From Sphingobacterium yanglingense (lineage in GTDB: Bacteria; Bacteroidota; Bacteroidia; Sphingobacteriales; Sphingobacteriaceae), in assembly GCF_004363245.1 (NCBI RefSeq), contig NZ_SNYV01000013.1, positions 210,939-274,938 on the forward strand: DNA of 64,000 nt. The letters are read 5' to 3'. The notes below the pieces were generated by a model. The model worked only from the letters and a program-made list of their open reading frames with translations. It searched no databases and had not been told where the DNA came from. Shown piece after piece: positions 24,395-33,494 of this stretch. Each line of letters opens with the position of its first letter. The stretch's first letter is position 1. A program made the translations under genes and the position numbers.

Positions 24395-25267
24395 ATGATA
24401 GTAAAACTATGTCATAAATTCATGTTTTTATCAAAGTATGGGGTGTTAATAGCAGCATTTTGGGGAATGCTGCTACTATCCTGCACATCGCATAGGCAGA
24501 CCGATCCGATGACATTTTGGGAAAGCTACGATTTTACTAAAATCGATATACGGAAGAATGAATTCGGTTTGGAACGGCTCTTGATGGATTTTATCCTGGC
24601 ATTGGATGATCTACCCGCAGAAGAGGCAGCCCAAGCGATTGTCCATACGATGGATATAGCGAAGAAGACGCCTCTTGCTTTTCAGTTTTTTACGGACAAA
24701 TTCTATGAACGGCTGTATGATCCTATATCTACGCTAAGAAACGATTCTTATTATAGTGTGGTACTCAATTATCTGATCTCGTCGGACGGAATTAGTGAGG
24801 TGGACCGCGCGAAATATAGAACGCACCTAGCGCTTGTACAGCGAAACTTGCCTGGAGTGGAGGCGAATAACTTTAGTTTTCAACGCGCAACGGGTGAAGT
24901 CGGTGATTTGCATAGTTTGAGGGGCGCATATAAACTGATTGTATTCTATGCTCCGTTATGTAAGGCCTGTAAATCGACCATGCCTGACCTGAAAGCAATA
25001 CACCGCTTGGTACAGCGTACCAAGAAGAGTAAAGTGACCCTACTGACGGTGTGTGCTACTGGGCGTGAAAGTGATTGGCTCCATTATCAAGCAGAGCTTC
25101 CCGAAGAATGGATCAACGGATACAATAAGGAAGACGAAATTATACGTAATGGATTATATGACTTAAAGGCATTTCCGACTTTTTATCTGATTGATAAAGA
25201 TAATAAGGTGCTTTTGAAAGATGCGGATATGGAGCGTCTGGTAGGTTATCTCAGTAGTTTATCCTGA
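24395..25267 (+). CDS. DUF5106-type thioredoxin-like lipoprotein
   Basis: A 290-aa lipoprotein; the signal ends 'WGMLLLSC'. Residues 35-165 look like DUF5106 ('FWESYDFTKIDIRKNEFGLE', then 'YLISSDGISEVDRAKYRTHL'). Residues 170-290 form a thioredoxin fold with a non-standard active site 'APLCKACKSTMPDL' (Cys-Lys-Ala-Cys) and cis-Pro region 'LKAFPTFYLID'. It acts in the periplasm, probably in disulfide reduction. It begins the run of genes leading to the priming transferase 38 nt downstream; a link to polysaccharide assembly is not established. Confidence 0.82.
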   Translation: MIVKLCHKFMFLSKYGVLIAAFWGMLLLSCTSHRQTDPMTFWESYDFTKIDIRKNEFGLERLLMDFILALDDLPAEEAAQAIVHTMDIAKKTPLAFQFFTDKFYERLYDPISTLRNDSYYSVVLNYLISSDGISEVDRAKYRTHLALVQRNLPGVEANNFSFQRATGEVGDLHSLRGAYKLIVFYAPLCKACKSTMPDLKAIHRLVQRTKKSKVTLLTVCATGRESDWLHYQAELPEEWINGYNKEDEIIRNGLYDLKAFPTFYLIDKDNKVLLKDADMERLVGYLSSLS

Positions 25268-25304
25268 AATAGGACTAGTTTTTTATGCTAAAAAGGAGAT
25301 TGTT

Positions 25305-26459
25305 ATGGTGATTACAGGTATTTTGCTATTGTTTGTTCCGGCCTTATTAGCCGTTGTTCTGGGGGCGCTTTTTATCCCTAGGATTCTATTGGTGGCTTAC
25401 CGCAAGCGGCTGTTCGATCCGGTCAGTGATCGGAAATTACATAGTTGTATTATCCCGCGTCTAGGGGGGATATCTTTTGTGCCCATACAGTGTTGCTTGT
25501 TTGCATTGACGGTGGTTTTGGTATTTAAGTTCGGCGTAGGGGACTGGAGTGTGCAGTCTTGGGCTCTGATCTCTCATTTTGCATTGTTGTTCTGTGGATT
25601 ACTGGTGCTGTATATTGTCGGTCTTGGTGATGATTTGATCGGGATCGGTTTTAAATGGAAGTTTTTATTTCAGATACTGGTAGCTTGTTTCTTTCCGCTT
25701 TCGGGCTTATGGATCAATGATTTTTATGGGCTTTTTTCTATTCATGGTATATCGCCATGGATCGGCATGCCGCTCACGGTGTTTATTGTCGTATTGGTGA
25801 TCAACGCGATCAATCTTATGGATGGATTGGATGGGCTATGTGCCGGTCTGGTCGCTATAGGCTGTCTGGTATTCGGGCTGTTGTTTTATTTTTCAGGAGC
25901 TTATGTGCATGCTCTTTTTGCATTTATTACAACGGGAGCTGTCGCTCCATTTTTCTATTATAATGTATTTGGAGTAGGACGCAAAGGAAGAAAGATATTT
26001 ATGGGAGATATCGGTAGTACGACGTTAGGCTATTCCCTAGCTTTTTTGGCGCTGAGCTATGTGATGAACAATTCTTTTATAAAGCCTTTTTCCAGCAGTT
26101 CTATTGTGATTGCCTATTCTATTTTATTGTTGCCGGTATTGGATGTCGCTCGGGTAATGTTTGTCCGTTGGAAGAGCGGTAAGCCGCTCTATTCGGCAGA
26201 TCAGAATCACTTGCACCATCTTTTGCTGCGTCTGGGGTTGCCCCGTAAAGGAGTAATGCTATTTATGTTTGCGATCAATCTATTCTATATCATATTTAAT
26301 TTACTTGCTGTGCAGGTGATGGATAATAATCTGATTTTGATATTGAATGTACTGATGTGGGGAGGCTTTTATTTTGTTTTCGAACAGTTTGAAAAGAGCC
26401 GTTTTGTAGAGAAAACAGAAGTGGTTGTATTGAGCGCAGATATAAAAGAAACTAGATGA
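25305..26459 (+). CDS. WecA/MraY-family polyprenyl-phosphate sugar-1-phosphate transferase
   Basis: A 384-aa polytopic membrane enzyme that starts repeat-unit assembly by moving a sugar-1-phosphate (usually GlcNAc-1-P) from its UDP form to undecaprenyl phosphate. Family motifs are in order: 'DPVSDRKLHSCIIPRLGGIS', the catalytic 'GLGDDLIG', 'NAINLMDGLDGLCAG', 'KIFMGDIGSTTLGY' and the His motif 'QNHLHHLLLRLG'. The length and about ten membrane segments fit. It overlaps the next gene by 4 nt (ATGA). As the only priming enzyme in the locus it probably defines the first sugar. Confidence 0.92.
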   Translation: MVITGILLLFVPALLAVVLGALFIPRILLVAYRKRLFDPVSDRKLHSCIIPRLGGISFVPIQCCLFALTVVLVFKFGVGDWSVQSWALISHFALLFCGLLVLYIVGLGDDLIGIGFKWKFLFQILVACFFPLSGLWINDFYGLFSIHGISPWIGMPLTVFIVVLVINAINLMDGLDGLCAGLVAIGCLVFGLLFYFSGAYVHALFAFITTGAVAPFFYYNVFGVGRKGRKIFMGDIGSTTLGYSLAFLALSYVMNNSFIKPFSSSSIVIAYSILLLPVLDVARVMFVRWKSGKPLYSADQNHLHHLLLRLGLPRKGVMLFMFAINLFYIIFNLLAVQVMDNNLILILNVLMWGGFYFVFEQFEKSRFVEKTEVVVLSADIKETR

Positions 26460-27424
26460 AGATAGCAATAATTGGAGGTTCAGGTTTTATTGGTACAAAC
26501 GTAATTCGACTGCTCAAGGGCATAGAAGGTTATGAGGTATTGAATCTTGACAAAAGGGAGAGTACGGCTTTTGCCGAGGTAACACGTATAGCAGATGTGC
26601 TGGACAGGGAGACGATAGTGAAGGGACTGGAAGGGGTGGATGTGGTGGTCTTACTGGCTGCCGAGCATCAGGATAATGTACATCCCATATCACTTTATTA
26701 TGATGTGAATGTAGAGGGAATGCGTAATGTGCTGTATGCAATGGATCAAAACGCTATAAAGCGACTGATCTTTACGAGTTCGGTCGCTATTTATGGGCTG
26801 AATAAAGATAATCCCGATGAGTCTTTTCCTGCTGATCCTTTTAACCATTATGGTAAAAGTAAATGGGAAGCGGAATTGCTGTTACAGGATTGGTATAAGC
26901 GACATGCGGATTGGAATATTAGTATCATCCGGCCGACTGTTGTTTTTGGGGAGGGAAATAGGGGAAATGTGTTTAACCTACTGAACCAGATTGCTTCTTC
27001 CCGTTTTATGATGATAGGAGCTGGGAAGAACCAAAAGTCAATGTCCTATGTCGGTAATGTAGCTGCATTTATTTTTTTCCTAATAAAAAACAATATGGAG
27101 GGGTACGGTGTTTATAATTATGTGGACAAACCTGATTTTACTACCAATGATATTGTTTACAACACAGGGAAGGTATTGAATAAACCTATTTCGAGCTTAC
27201 GGGTCCCGTACTGGGCCGGTATGCTGGGAGGCTATGCCTTTGATATCCTTGCATTTGTAACACGTAAGAAGTTTGCTGTCAGTTCGGTTCGTGTGCGGAA
27301 ATTCTGCGCAGTGACGAAGTATGATGCAACAAAAGTCGGTACTTCTGGCTTTGTGGCTCCCTTTACGATGGAAGAGGGACTGGAGCGGACTTTGGTAGCG
27401 GAGTTTATGGAGAAAGGGAGCTGA
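26456..27424 (+). CDS. NAD-dependent epimerase/dehydratase (extended SDR)
   Basis: A 322-aa nucleotide-sugar enzyme. The N-terminus has the Rossmann motif 'IIGGSGFIGTNVIRLL', the active site has 'SSVAIYG' and the Tyr-Lys pair in 'NHYGKSKWEAE', followed by 'IIRPTVVFGEGNRGN'. Genes of this kind beside WecA-type transferases often act as 4-epimerases or reductases on UDP-HexNAc, or on the lipid-linked sugar itself (Gne/WbpV-like). Which sugar is changed cannot be read from the sequence. It overlaps both neighbours (4 nt upstream, 1 nt downstream), so it is translationally coupled in the operon. Confidence 0.9.
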   Translation: MKIAIIGGSGFIGTNVIRLLKGIEGYEVLNLDKRESTAFAEVTRIADVLDRETIVKGLEGVDVVVLLAAEHQDNVHPISLYYDVNVEGMRNVLYAMDQNAIKRLIFTSSVAIYGLNKDNPDESFPADPFNHYGKSKWEAELLLQDWYKRHADWNISIIRPTVVFGEGNRGNVFNLLNQIASSRFMMIGAGKNQKSMSYVGNVAAFIFFLIKNNMEGYGVYNYVDKPDFTTNDIVYNTGKVLNKPISSLRVPYWAGMLGGYAFDILAFVTRKKFAVSSVRVRKFCAVTKYDATKVGTSGFVAPFTMEEGLERTLVAEFMEKGS

Positions 27425-28434
27425 TGTCTGAGAATAAAATAGTAATTAATAGTTTTTCAAGTCTAGATTTATTGAAATTTGCAATGGCTATTGTCGTTGT
27501 AGCTATTCATACTGCCCCCTTTGAAGATTTATTGGTGGGGAGACTTCGTACTTATTATGATTCAACAGTAATAATAGCAGTCCCCTTTTTTTTTATGTGT
27601 TCTGGCTTTTTGTTTCAGATTAGATTGGATAAATACAAAGAGACTGAAAAGACTATTTTATTTAAAAGATACATTTATAAACTCATAAAGATGTATGTTA
27701 TTTGGACGGTTATTTATCTCCCCCTTACTATTTATGGGTTTTACATCAGTAATACAGGTCTTAGAGATAGTGTTTTTTATTTTCTTCGAGGAGTATTTTT
27801 AAGAGGTGAAAATTATTATTCATGGCCACTTTGGTACTTACTATCAATGATACTATGTATGACATTTTTGTTTTTCCTGTATAAAAGAGGTTTTTCCTAT
27901 AAATTTATTTTACGTATCAGTTTAGTATTCTATTTCGTGTCGATATGCTTGAACAGTCCGTATATCGATAACATTGGGTTTTCCCCTTTTTTTGTTAATC
28001 TAGTTAAAGCTTCTGTAGGTTCGGGGAGATTACTTTCTGGTTTGATTTTTATTGTCTTAGGTATTTATGTGGCTTATAATAAGAACAATGGATCCGTTTT
28101 TTTTTCATCACTGTTGTTTGTGTTAAGTTGTGTCGCGAATTACTCAAGGATTCCTTTTCTGTCGGAGTTTAGTTTAATATCCCTCGTCTATGCATTATTT
28201 TGCCTTGCTGTAATATTTCCAATAATTAATAACACTGAAGTTTCCTATTGGATGAGGAAGGCAAGTACAGTGCTATTTTTTGTTCATATGTATGTTGTCT
28301 TTATTATTCGAGAATTGCTATGGGTTAAGGATGGTTTGGCGGTTTTTATAATGACTCTTATCGTTTGTTTATTTTTCTCATTTTATATCATAAAATATCA
28401 AGAAAAATATAAAGCACTTCAGTTGCTGTTTTAA
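27424..28434 (+). CDS. Acyltransferase 3 family membrane protein
   Basis: A 336-aa protein with about ten membrane segments. It opens 'FSSLDLLKFAMAIVVVAIHT', the acyltransferase 3 start whose His in 'VVAIHTAPF' is the conserved catalytic position. 'PFFFMCSGFLF' and 'WPLWYLLSMIL' further fit the family. Such enzymes add O-acetyl or related groups to cell-surface sugars. From here to about 34.4 kb the DNA is visibly more A+T-rich than the flanking genes, suggesting a separately acquired block. It shares its first base with the stop codon of the gene before. Confidence 0.85.
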   Translation: MSENKIVINSFSSLDLLKFAMAIVVVAIHTAPFEDLLVGRLRTYYDSTVIIAVPFFFMCSGFLFQIRLDKYKETEKTILFKRYIYKLIKMYVIWTVIYLPLTIYGFYISNTGLRDSVFYFLRGVFLRGENYYSWPLWYLLSMILCMTFLFFLYKRGFSYKFILRISLVFYFVSICLNSPYIDNIGFSPFFVNLVKASVGSGRLLSGLIFIVLGIYVAYNKNNGSVFFSSLLFVLSCVANYSRIPFLSEFSLISLVYALFCLAVIFPIINNTEVSYWMRKASTVLFFVHMYVVFIIRELLWVKDGLAVFIMTLIVCLFFSFYIIKYQEKYKALQLLF

Positions 28435-28453
28435 ATTTTAAAATAAGATTTAT

Positions 28454-30013
28454 ATGCAAGGTAAGAGAAGCAATCAAATAGTACAGAACACAGCATTCCT
28501 TTATTTTAGAATGCTGTTGTCAATGGGAATTGGTCTCTACGCATCAAGAATTGTCTTAGAAGTTTTAGGGGTTGAGGATTTTGGTGTTTTTAATGTAGTT
28601 GGTGGGGTCGTGAGTATGCTAACTTTCTTAAATAATTCTTTGTCAAGCGCCTCTCAGAGGTTTTTAACCTTTGAATTGGGGAAGAACAATATAATGGAGC
28701 TAAGTAAGGTTTTTAATATTAGCGTTTCTATACATTTGGCGATTGCAGGTCTCGTTGTTCTGTTGGCAGAGACTGTAGGTCTGTGGTTCTTGTATCACAA
28801 ACTTTCTATTCCTCCGGAAAGATTTGATGCTGCTTTATGGGTTTATCATTTCTGCGTTTTGACTGCTTTTTTTGGAATTTTGCAGGCTCCTTATATAGCT
28901 ATGATTATCTCTAGAGAAGAAATGTCTCTGTTTGCGTATATATCAATTTTGGAAACGGTGTTAAGGTTGTTAATAGTTTATTTGCTCAAAGTAATAATGT
29001 TTGACAAATTATCCTTGTATGGAATTTTAACTTTCTCTGTGTCGTTTTTTATCTTTTTGCTGTACTGGCAGCTTTGTCGAAAAAGGTTTGTCGAAACAAG
29101 AATCAAGCATTTTATTTGGGATAGAAAACGGTATATACAAATACTAAGCTTCTCTGGTTGGGTATTGAACGGAAATTTAGCCGTTGTTGGCTATACCCAA
29201 GGTGTTAATATATTGCTTAATATTTTTTTTGGTCCTGCTGTTAATGCTGCACGAGGCATCGCATTTCAATTGCAGAATGCAGTAAATAATTTTTCATATA
29301 ATTTTCAAAAAGCGATGAACCCACAGATTACCAAAAGCTATGCGTCTGGTGATATGGGATTGATGCATAGATTAGTATTTGTTAGTTCAAAAGTTACTTT
29401 TTTTTTAACGTTAATACCTTGTATTCCAATTTTAATAGAAACAAATTTTTTTCTAGAAAAATGGCTAGGGAAATTTCCAGACCACACGATATCTTTTGTA
29501 AGAATATCTGTTTTAATTACGATAATATCGGCGCTTAGTTATTCTATGATTGTGTCTATTCATTCTACAGGTACAATAAAGAAGTTTCAGTTATGGGAAG
29601 CGAATATTTTATTAATGATAGTGCCAATCTCTTATTTCCTTCTAAAGAAGGGTGGAACTCCAGAAGTTGCTTATTGGACAACATTGGTTCTCATGATAAT
29701 CGCCCAATCGGCTAGAGTGGTTATTGTTTCTAAAGCTATAGATTTTAAACTGTACACCTATTTTAACGAGGTTATTTTAAGAATCCTATTAGGACTTCCA
29801 TTATGCCTTATTTTACCTTATTGGGTTTTTGTGAATATGAATGAGGGGTGGAGTAGATTAATCATACTTGTCGTTGTGGTTTGTATTTCTGTTGGATTGT
29901 CATTTTATTTTTTGGTGTGTAGCAAAAGTGAACAAAGGATTTTAAATAAAGTTGGTTTCGGTTTCGTAGCGAAATTTCAGGCGCTGATATCAAGATACTC
30001 ACTTAATAAATAA
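28454..30013 (+). CDS. Wzx-like polysaccharide flippase
   Basis: A 519-aa integral membrane protein with about 12 to 14 hydrophobic segments. The N-terminal region 'RMLLSMGIGLYASRIVLEVL' followed by 'GVEDFGVFNVVGGVVSMLTF' is typical of the MOP/Wzx family (polysaccharide biosynthesis protein). It would turn lipid-linked repeat units from the cytoplasmic to the periplasmic face before polymerisation by the Wzy-like protein at 36.3 kb. The sequence is A+T-rich like its neighbours. Assignment to the flippase role is by family and context. Confidence 0.88.
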   Translation: MQGKRSNQIVQNTAFLYFRMLLSMGIGLYASRIVLEVLGVEDFGVFNVVGGVVSMLTFLNNSLSSASQRFLTFELGKNNIMELSKVFNISVSIHLAIAGLVVLLAETVGLWFLYHKLSIPPERFDAALWVYHFCVLTAFFGILQAPYIAMIISREEMSLFAYISILETVLRLLIVYLLKVIMFDKLSLYGILTFSVSFFIFLLYWQLCRKRFVETRIKHFIWDRKRYIQILSFSGWVLNGNLAVVGYTQGVNILLNIFFGPAVNAARGIAFQLQNAVNNFSYNFQKAMNPQITKSYASGDMGLMHRLVFVSSKVTFFLTLIPCIPILIETNFFLEKWLGKFPDHTISFVRISVLITIISALSYSMIVSIHSTGTIKKFQLWEANILLMIVPISYFLLKKGGTPEVAYWTTLVLMIIAQSARVVIVSKAIDFKLYTYFNEVILRILLGLPLCLILPYWVFVNMNEGWSRLIILVVVVCISVGLSFYFLVCSKSEQRILNKVGFGFVAKFQALISRYSLNK

Positions 30014-30019
30014 CTTATA

Positions 30020-31009
30020 ATGAATAGATCCGTTGATGTTTCTGTTATTGTTCCCGTATATAATGCTGCGCATACTATAATAAGATGTGCAGATAGTTTG
30101 GTGAAACAAATTAATGTACAGGCGATAGAATTGATATTCATTAATGACAACAGTTCGGATGATAGCTTACAGCTATTAGAAGATTATTTTAATAAGATAG
30201 ACAAAACTGCGGTTAAATTTAAAATTGTAAATCATGTTATAAATAAGGGAGCTGCAGCAGCTCGAAATACAGGATTGGATCACGCATCAGGGAATTATAT
30301 TGGTTGGTTGGATGCAGATGATTGGGCTGCTGAGAATATGTTTTTTGAGTTGTTTAGAGGCACCGAAGGACAGATGAACGATTTGGTTTGGTGTGATTTT
30401 TATAAAGTGTTTGCAGAAGGACAAGAATTAGGAGAGCAAAATTTTGTAGAAGAGAATAAGGCATTTATGCGAGCGCTCCTGACGGGGGATATGCAAGGTA
30501 TGCTGTGGAACAAGATAATTAGAAGATCTATAGTTACAGATTATAATATTCGTTTTATAGAAGGAAAGGATTTAGGCGAAGATCGAACATTTTTGTTTAA
30601 AGTGTTATTCTATAGCAAATCAATCAAGTATGTAAGTTGTGTGCTGTATTATTATGATTATAGTAATGAGGGGTCTATAACTAGAGATGTAAATATTGGA
30701 AGAGTTTATGAAGAGATTGATAACGTAGAAGAGATAACACGTTTTATTAACTCTAATAATATCAGTTGGTTAACAGGTCAAGAAGTGCAAGAGTTTCAAT
30801 TCAGAACAAAACGTAAGTTGTTGTACTCAACAGATATTGGGGATTTTGTAAAGTGGAAAAGTATCTTCCCTAGTTCTAATAAATGTATTAGTACTTCGAA
30901 ATTAAGATTTCGACATAAAATTCTGGGGCTTTTGGCCAAAAACAGTTTTTTCAGGTTGATAAGATGTTGGATTTTTTTGAAACTTCTTTCTAAAGATAGT
31001 ACTAATTGA
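30020..31009 (+). CDS. Glycosyltransferase family 2
   Basis: A 329-aa GT-A enzyme. 'VSVIVPVYNAAHTIIRCADS' opens the nucleotide-binding fold, 'FINDNSSDDSLQLLEDY' carries the first Asp motif, and 'YIGWLDADDW' is the metal-binding DxD. 'GKDLGEDRTFLFKVLF' marks the catalytic Asp region near residue 190. No membrane segment, so it works at the inner face on the lipid-linked chain. It begins 6 nt after the flippase gene. Donor and linkage unknown. Confidence 0.92.
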   Translation: MNRSVDVSVIVPVYNAAHTIIRCADSLVKQINVQAIELIFINDNSSDDSLQLLEDYFNKIDKTAVKFKIVNHVINKGAAAARNTGLDHASGNYIGWLDADDWAAENMFFELFRGTEGQMNDLVWCDFYKVFAEGQELGEQNFVEENKAFMRALLTGDMQGMLWNKIIRRSIVTDYNIRFIEGKDLGEDRTFLFKVLFYSKSIKYVSCVLYYYDYSNEGSITRDVNIGRVYEEIDNVEEITRFINSNNISWLTGQEVQEFQFRTKRKLLYSTDIGDFVKWKSIFPSSNKCISTSKLRFRHKILGLLAKNSFFRLIRCWIFLKLLSKDSTN

Positions 31010-31071
31010 TGGGTTTAGCTTATTAGAACTTTTCGGTTCTAGGGTGAATAGGGTATTAATTATTTAAAATT

Positions 31072-31488
31072 ATGAATGTAATATATGTTATAGGTGTGTT
31101 TGATCTTTTTCATCGAGGGCATTTAGAGCTATTGAAACGAGCTAAAGATTTAGGTGATAGGTTGATTGTTGCAGTTAATGGAGATGATATGGTATCTTCT
31201 TATAAGAGGACTCCCTATTTATCAGAAAATGATCGAATGGAAATCGTTAAGGGGTGTAGATACGTTGATGAAGCATTTATTATCAGAAAATATGATAACA
31301 AAGAGTTTATAGAGAAATATAGTGTGACAAAAATTGTCCATGGAGATGATTGGGAAGAAAGTAGCTATATGGAGCAGATTAGAGTGTCACCTGAATATTT
31401 GAAGGAACAAAATTGTGAGCTGATTCTACTTCCCTATACACGAGGGATTAGTACCTCAGAATTAATAAAAATTATCAAAGAATCATGA
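31072..31488 (+). CDS. TagD-like cytidylyltransferase
   Basis: A 138-aa nucleotidyltransferase that fits glycerol-3-phosphate cytidylyltransferase (TagD) in length and motifs. 'GVFDLFHRGHLELLKRAKDL' has the HxGH motif (His-Arg-Gly-His), 'YKRTPYLSENDRMEIV' the RxxxxxxxxxxR region, and 'TRGISTSELIKII' the final ISTS(E) motif. It would form a CDP-linked polyol, for example CDP-glycerol. It overlaps the following dehydrogenase gene by 4 nt. With that gene and the LicD-like one it forms a likely phosphopolyol branch. Confidence 0.85.
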   Translation: MNVIYVIGVFDLFHRGHLELLKRAKDLGDRLIVAVNGDDMVSSYKRTPYLSENDRMEIVKGCRYVDEAFIIRKYDNKEFIEKYSVTKIVHGDDWEESSYMEQIRVSPEYLKEQNCELILLPYTRGISTSELIKIIKES

Positions 31489-32546
31489 TTTATAAACAGC
31501 TGTCTTATTTGCCTATTATATTTCAGGTTGATGAAGGTATTGTTTTAGGTGTGGATGAATACTTAAGGAGAAACAAACTTTCATTTACAAATATATTAGT
31601 GGTTTCAGGTAAAAATTATTCGAATAAAATAGGTGCTTTAGTGGCTGATAAAAATGGGTGGAATAGATATACTCTGGAGGATAATACGTTTAGAGAAGTA
31701 GAACTATTGAAAACCTATGTTAATAGGTATAATATAGATTTATTAGTTGGTGTAGGAGGAGGAAAAGTTATCGACACAGTAAAGAGAGTGGGCTATCTAT
31801 CAAATACTAATAATTTATCAATTCCTACTATAATTTCTAATGATGGGTTAATCTCACCGATTTCTGTCATAAAAAACGAGTTAGGAAAAACTGAGAGTTT
31901 GCCAGCAATGATGCCAATGGGGGTGATTATTGACATCGATATTATAAAGGAGTCTCCCGTTAAATTTCTTCAAGCAGCAGCTGGAGATGTTTTGGCTAAC
32001 TTATCAGCAACAAATGATTGGGTTTTAGCTTTCCAGCAGGATAGGGAAAGAATGAATGATATAGCATTCCATCTATCGAGAAGTGCGGTGAGTAGTCTGA
32101 TTAATTTCGATGAAATCCATTTGCTGTCAAAATCTTTTCTCCGTCTCTTAGTGCAAGGGTTAGTTAATTCAGGAATTGCAATGGCTCTTTCTGGCACTTC
32201 ACGCCCTTGTTCTGGAAGTGAACATCAAATTAGTCATGCTATCGATTTCTTGGAATATGGTGAAGGGGTTTTACATGGTACTCAGGTAGGTAGTATCAGT
32301 TTGTTTTCTCTGTTTTTACAAAATAAAGTGGAAGCAAAGCAGATGAAGTTTGCCCGCACGGTCGGTATTCCGTTATTATTTGATGGTTTGATCCGTAATT
32401 TTTCTAGTAGGCGGTTTGAGGAAATAATAGATAAATCTAGAGAAATGAGACCAGGTAGGTACTCAATCTTAGATATGTTAACTACTAATCAGGTTATGGA
32501 AAAGTATGAAGAGTTTAGAGCTTTCATAAAGAGTAACAACTTTTAG
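31485..32546 (+). CDS. Glycerol-1-phosphate dehydrogenase family protein
   Basis: A 353-aa enzyme of the iron-containing alcohol dehydrogenase superfamily, closest by motif to EgsA/AraM sn-glycerol-1-phosphate dehydrogenases. 'LLVGVGGGKVIDTVKRVGYL' is the NAD(P) phosphate-binding loop. 'PTIISNDGLISPISVIKNEL' and 'SGTSRPCSGSEHQISHAIDF' hold metal and substrate positions (His in 'SEHQISHAID' and later 'LHGTQVG'). It would reduce dihydroxyacetone phosphate to sn-glycerol-1-phosphate. Coupling by ATGA to a cytidylyltransferase gene suggests a CDP-activated product. A different polyol phosphate is possible. Confidence 0.82.
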   Translation: MIYKQLSYLPIIFQVDEGIVLGVDEYLRRNKLSFTNILVVSGKNYSNKIGALVADKNGWNRYTLEDNTFREVELLKTYVNRYNIDLLVGVGGGKVIDTVKRVGYLSNTNNLSIPTIISNDGLISPISVIKNELGKTESLPAMMPMGVIIDIDIIKESPVKFLQAAAGDVLANLSATNDWVLAFQQDRERMNDIAFHLSRSAVSSLINFDEIHLLSKSFLRLLVQGLVNSGIAMALSGTSRPCSGSEHQISHAIDFLEYGEGVLHGTQVGSISLFSLFLQNKVEAKQMKFARTVGIPLLFDGLIRNFSSRRFEEIIDKSREMRPGRYSILDMLTTNQVMEKYEEFRAFIKSNNF

Positions 32547-32592
32547 GGATTAATCGCTACTGTTATGATTATAAAATTGCTAACTGTAAACT

Positions 32593-33483
32593 ATGGAAAA
32601 GATGATAAAAGGAGGAATTAGTGATTTGCATAAGAAGATGCTGATTGATGTATTCCGTGATTTTGTAAGGATTTGTGAAAAATACGATCTACAGTATTTC
32701 TGTTGTGGTGGTACTGCTATAGGTGTTATAAGGCATCAGGGTATGATACCCTGGGATGATGATATCGATATTTTGATGCCTAGGCCTGATTATGATAAAT
32801 TTTTGAAAATATTTAACTCTTTGGATATTTCTGACAACTACGAATTAATAACTGCTGAATCCAATAATCGTTATTATTTGCCTTTTGCAAAAATGTGTGA
32901 TAAGAGGACTACTATATTGGAATATGACGATATTCCTTGTGTTTTTGGGGTGTTTATTGATGTTTTTCCTTTAGATGGAGCGCCAGCTAATCTATCTCAA
33001 CGTAACAAACAGTTGTTAGGTTTCAGACGAGCAGCGAATAAGCTTCTTGTTTTACCAAAGTCGATTACGATTAATGTAAGGTCGGGGCTAACCAGAATAT
33101 TTAACTTACAGATTAGAACTGCCTATAATGAATTTCGATATGCACTGAATAAGAAAAGAAACCGAGAAAAAGTGCTAGCCGAGATAGATGGCTACATGTT
33201 AGAAACGGATTATTCGTCATCTAGTTATTGTGGTAATTATGGCGGAATGTGGGGAATAAAAGAGTTTGGTCCAAAAGAGTGGTTTGATGGATATGAATTA
33301 GGGAATTTCGAAGGTATTAGCGTGCGATTACCACGAGGATATCATGAACTGTTGACCCAGATGTACGGAGACTATATGCAGCTGCCTCCTCTTGATAAGC
33401 GTGTTTCTCACCATCATGTTGCGTATTTAAACTTAGAAAAAAGGGTAGAGATTGATAAGGTTTTAAAGCTGATTAGAAATTAG
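32593..33483 (+). CDS. LicD-family phosphotransferase
   Basis: A 296-aa protein with the LicD signature 'YFCCGGTAIGVIRHQGMIPW' followed by 'DDDIDILMPRPDYDKFL', and 'VFIDVFPLDGAP'. LicD enzymes move a phosphorylated polyol or phosphocholine from its CDP form onto a sugar. Given the cytidylyltransferase and dehydrogenase genes directly upstream, it is the likely transferase for a glycerol-phosphate-like group on the polysaccharide. The Asp-rich motif is intact. Separated from the previous gene by 46 nt; A+T-rich like its neighbours. Confidence 0.88.
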   Translation: MEKMIKGGISDLHKKMLIDVFRDFVRICEKYDLQYFCCGGTAIGVIRHQGMIPWDDDIDILMPRPDYDKFLKIFNSLDISDNYELITAESNNRYYLPFAKMCDKRTTILEYDDIPCVFGVFIDVFPLDGAPANLSQRNKQLLGFRRAANKLLVLPKSITINVRSGLTRIFNLQIRTAYNEFRYALNKKRNREKVLAEIDGYMLETDYSSSSYCGNYGGMWGIKEFGPKEWFDGYELGNFEGISVRLPRGYHELLTQMYGDYMQLPPLDKRVSHHHVAYLNLEKRVEIDKVLKLIRN

Positions 33484-33494
33484 GCCTGATAGTT

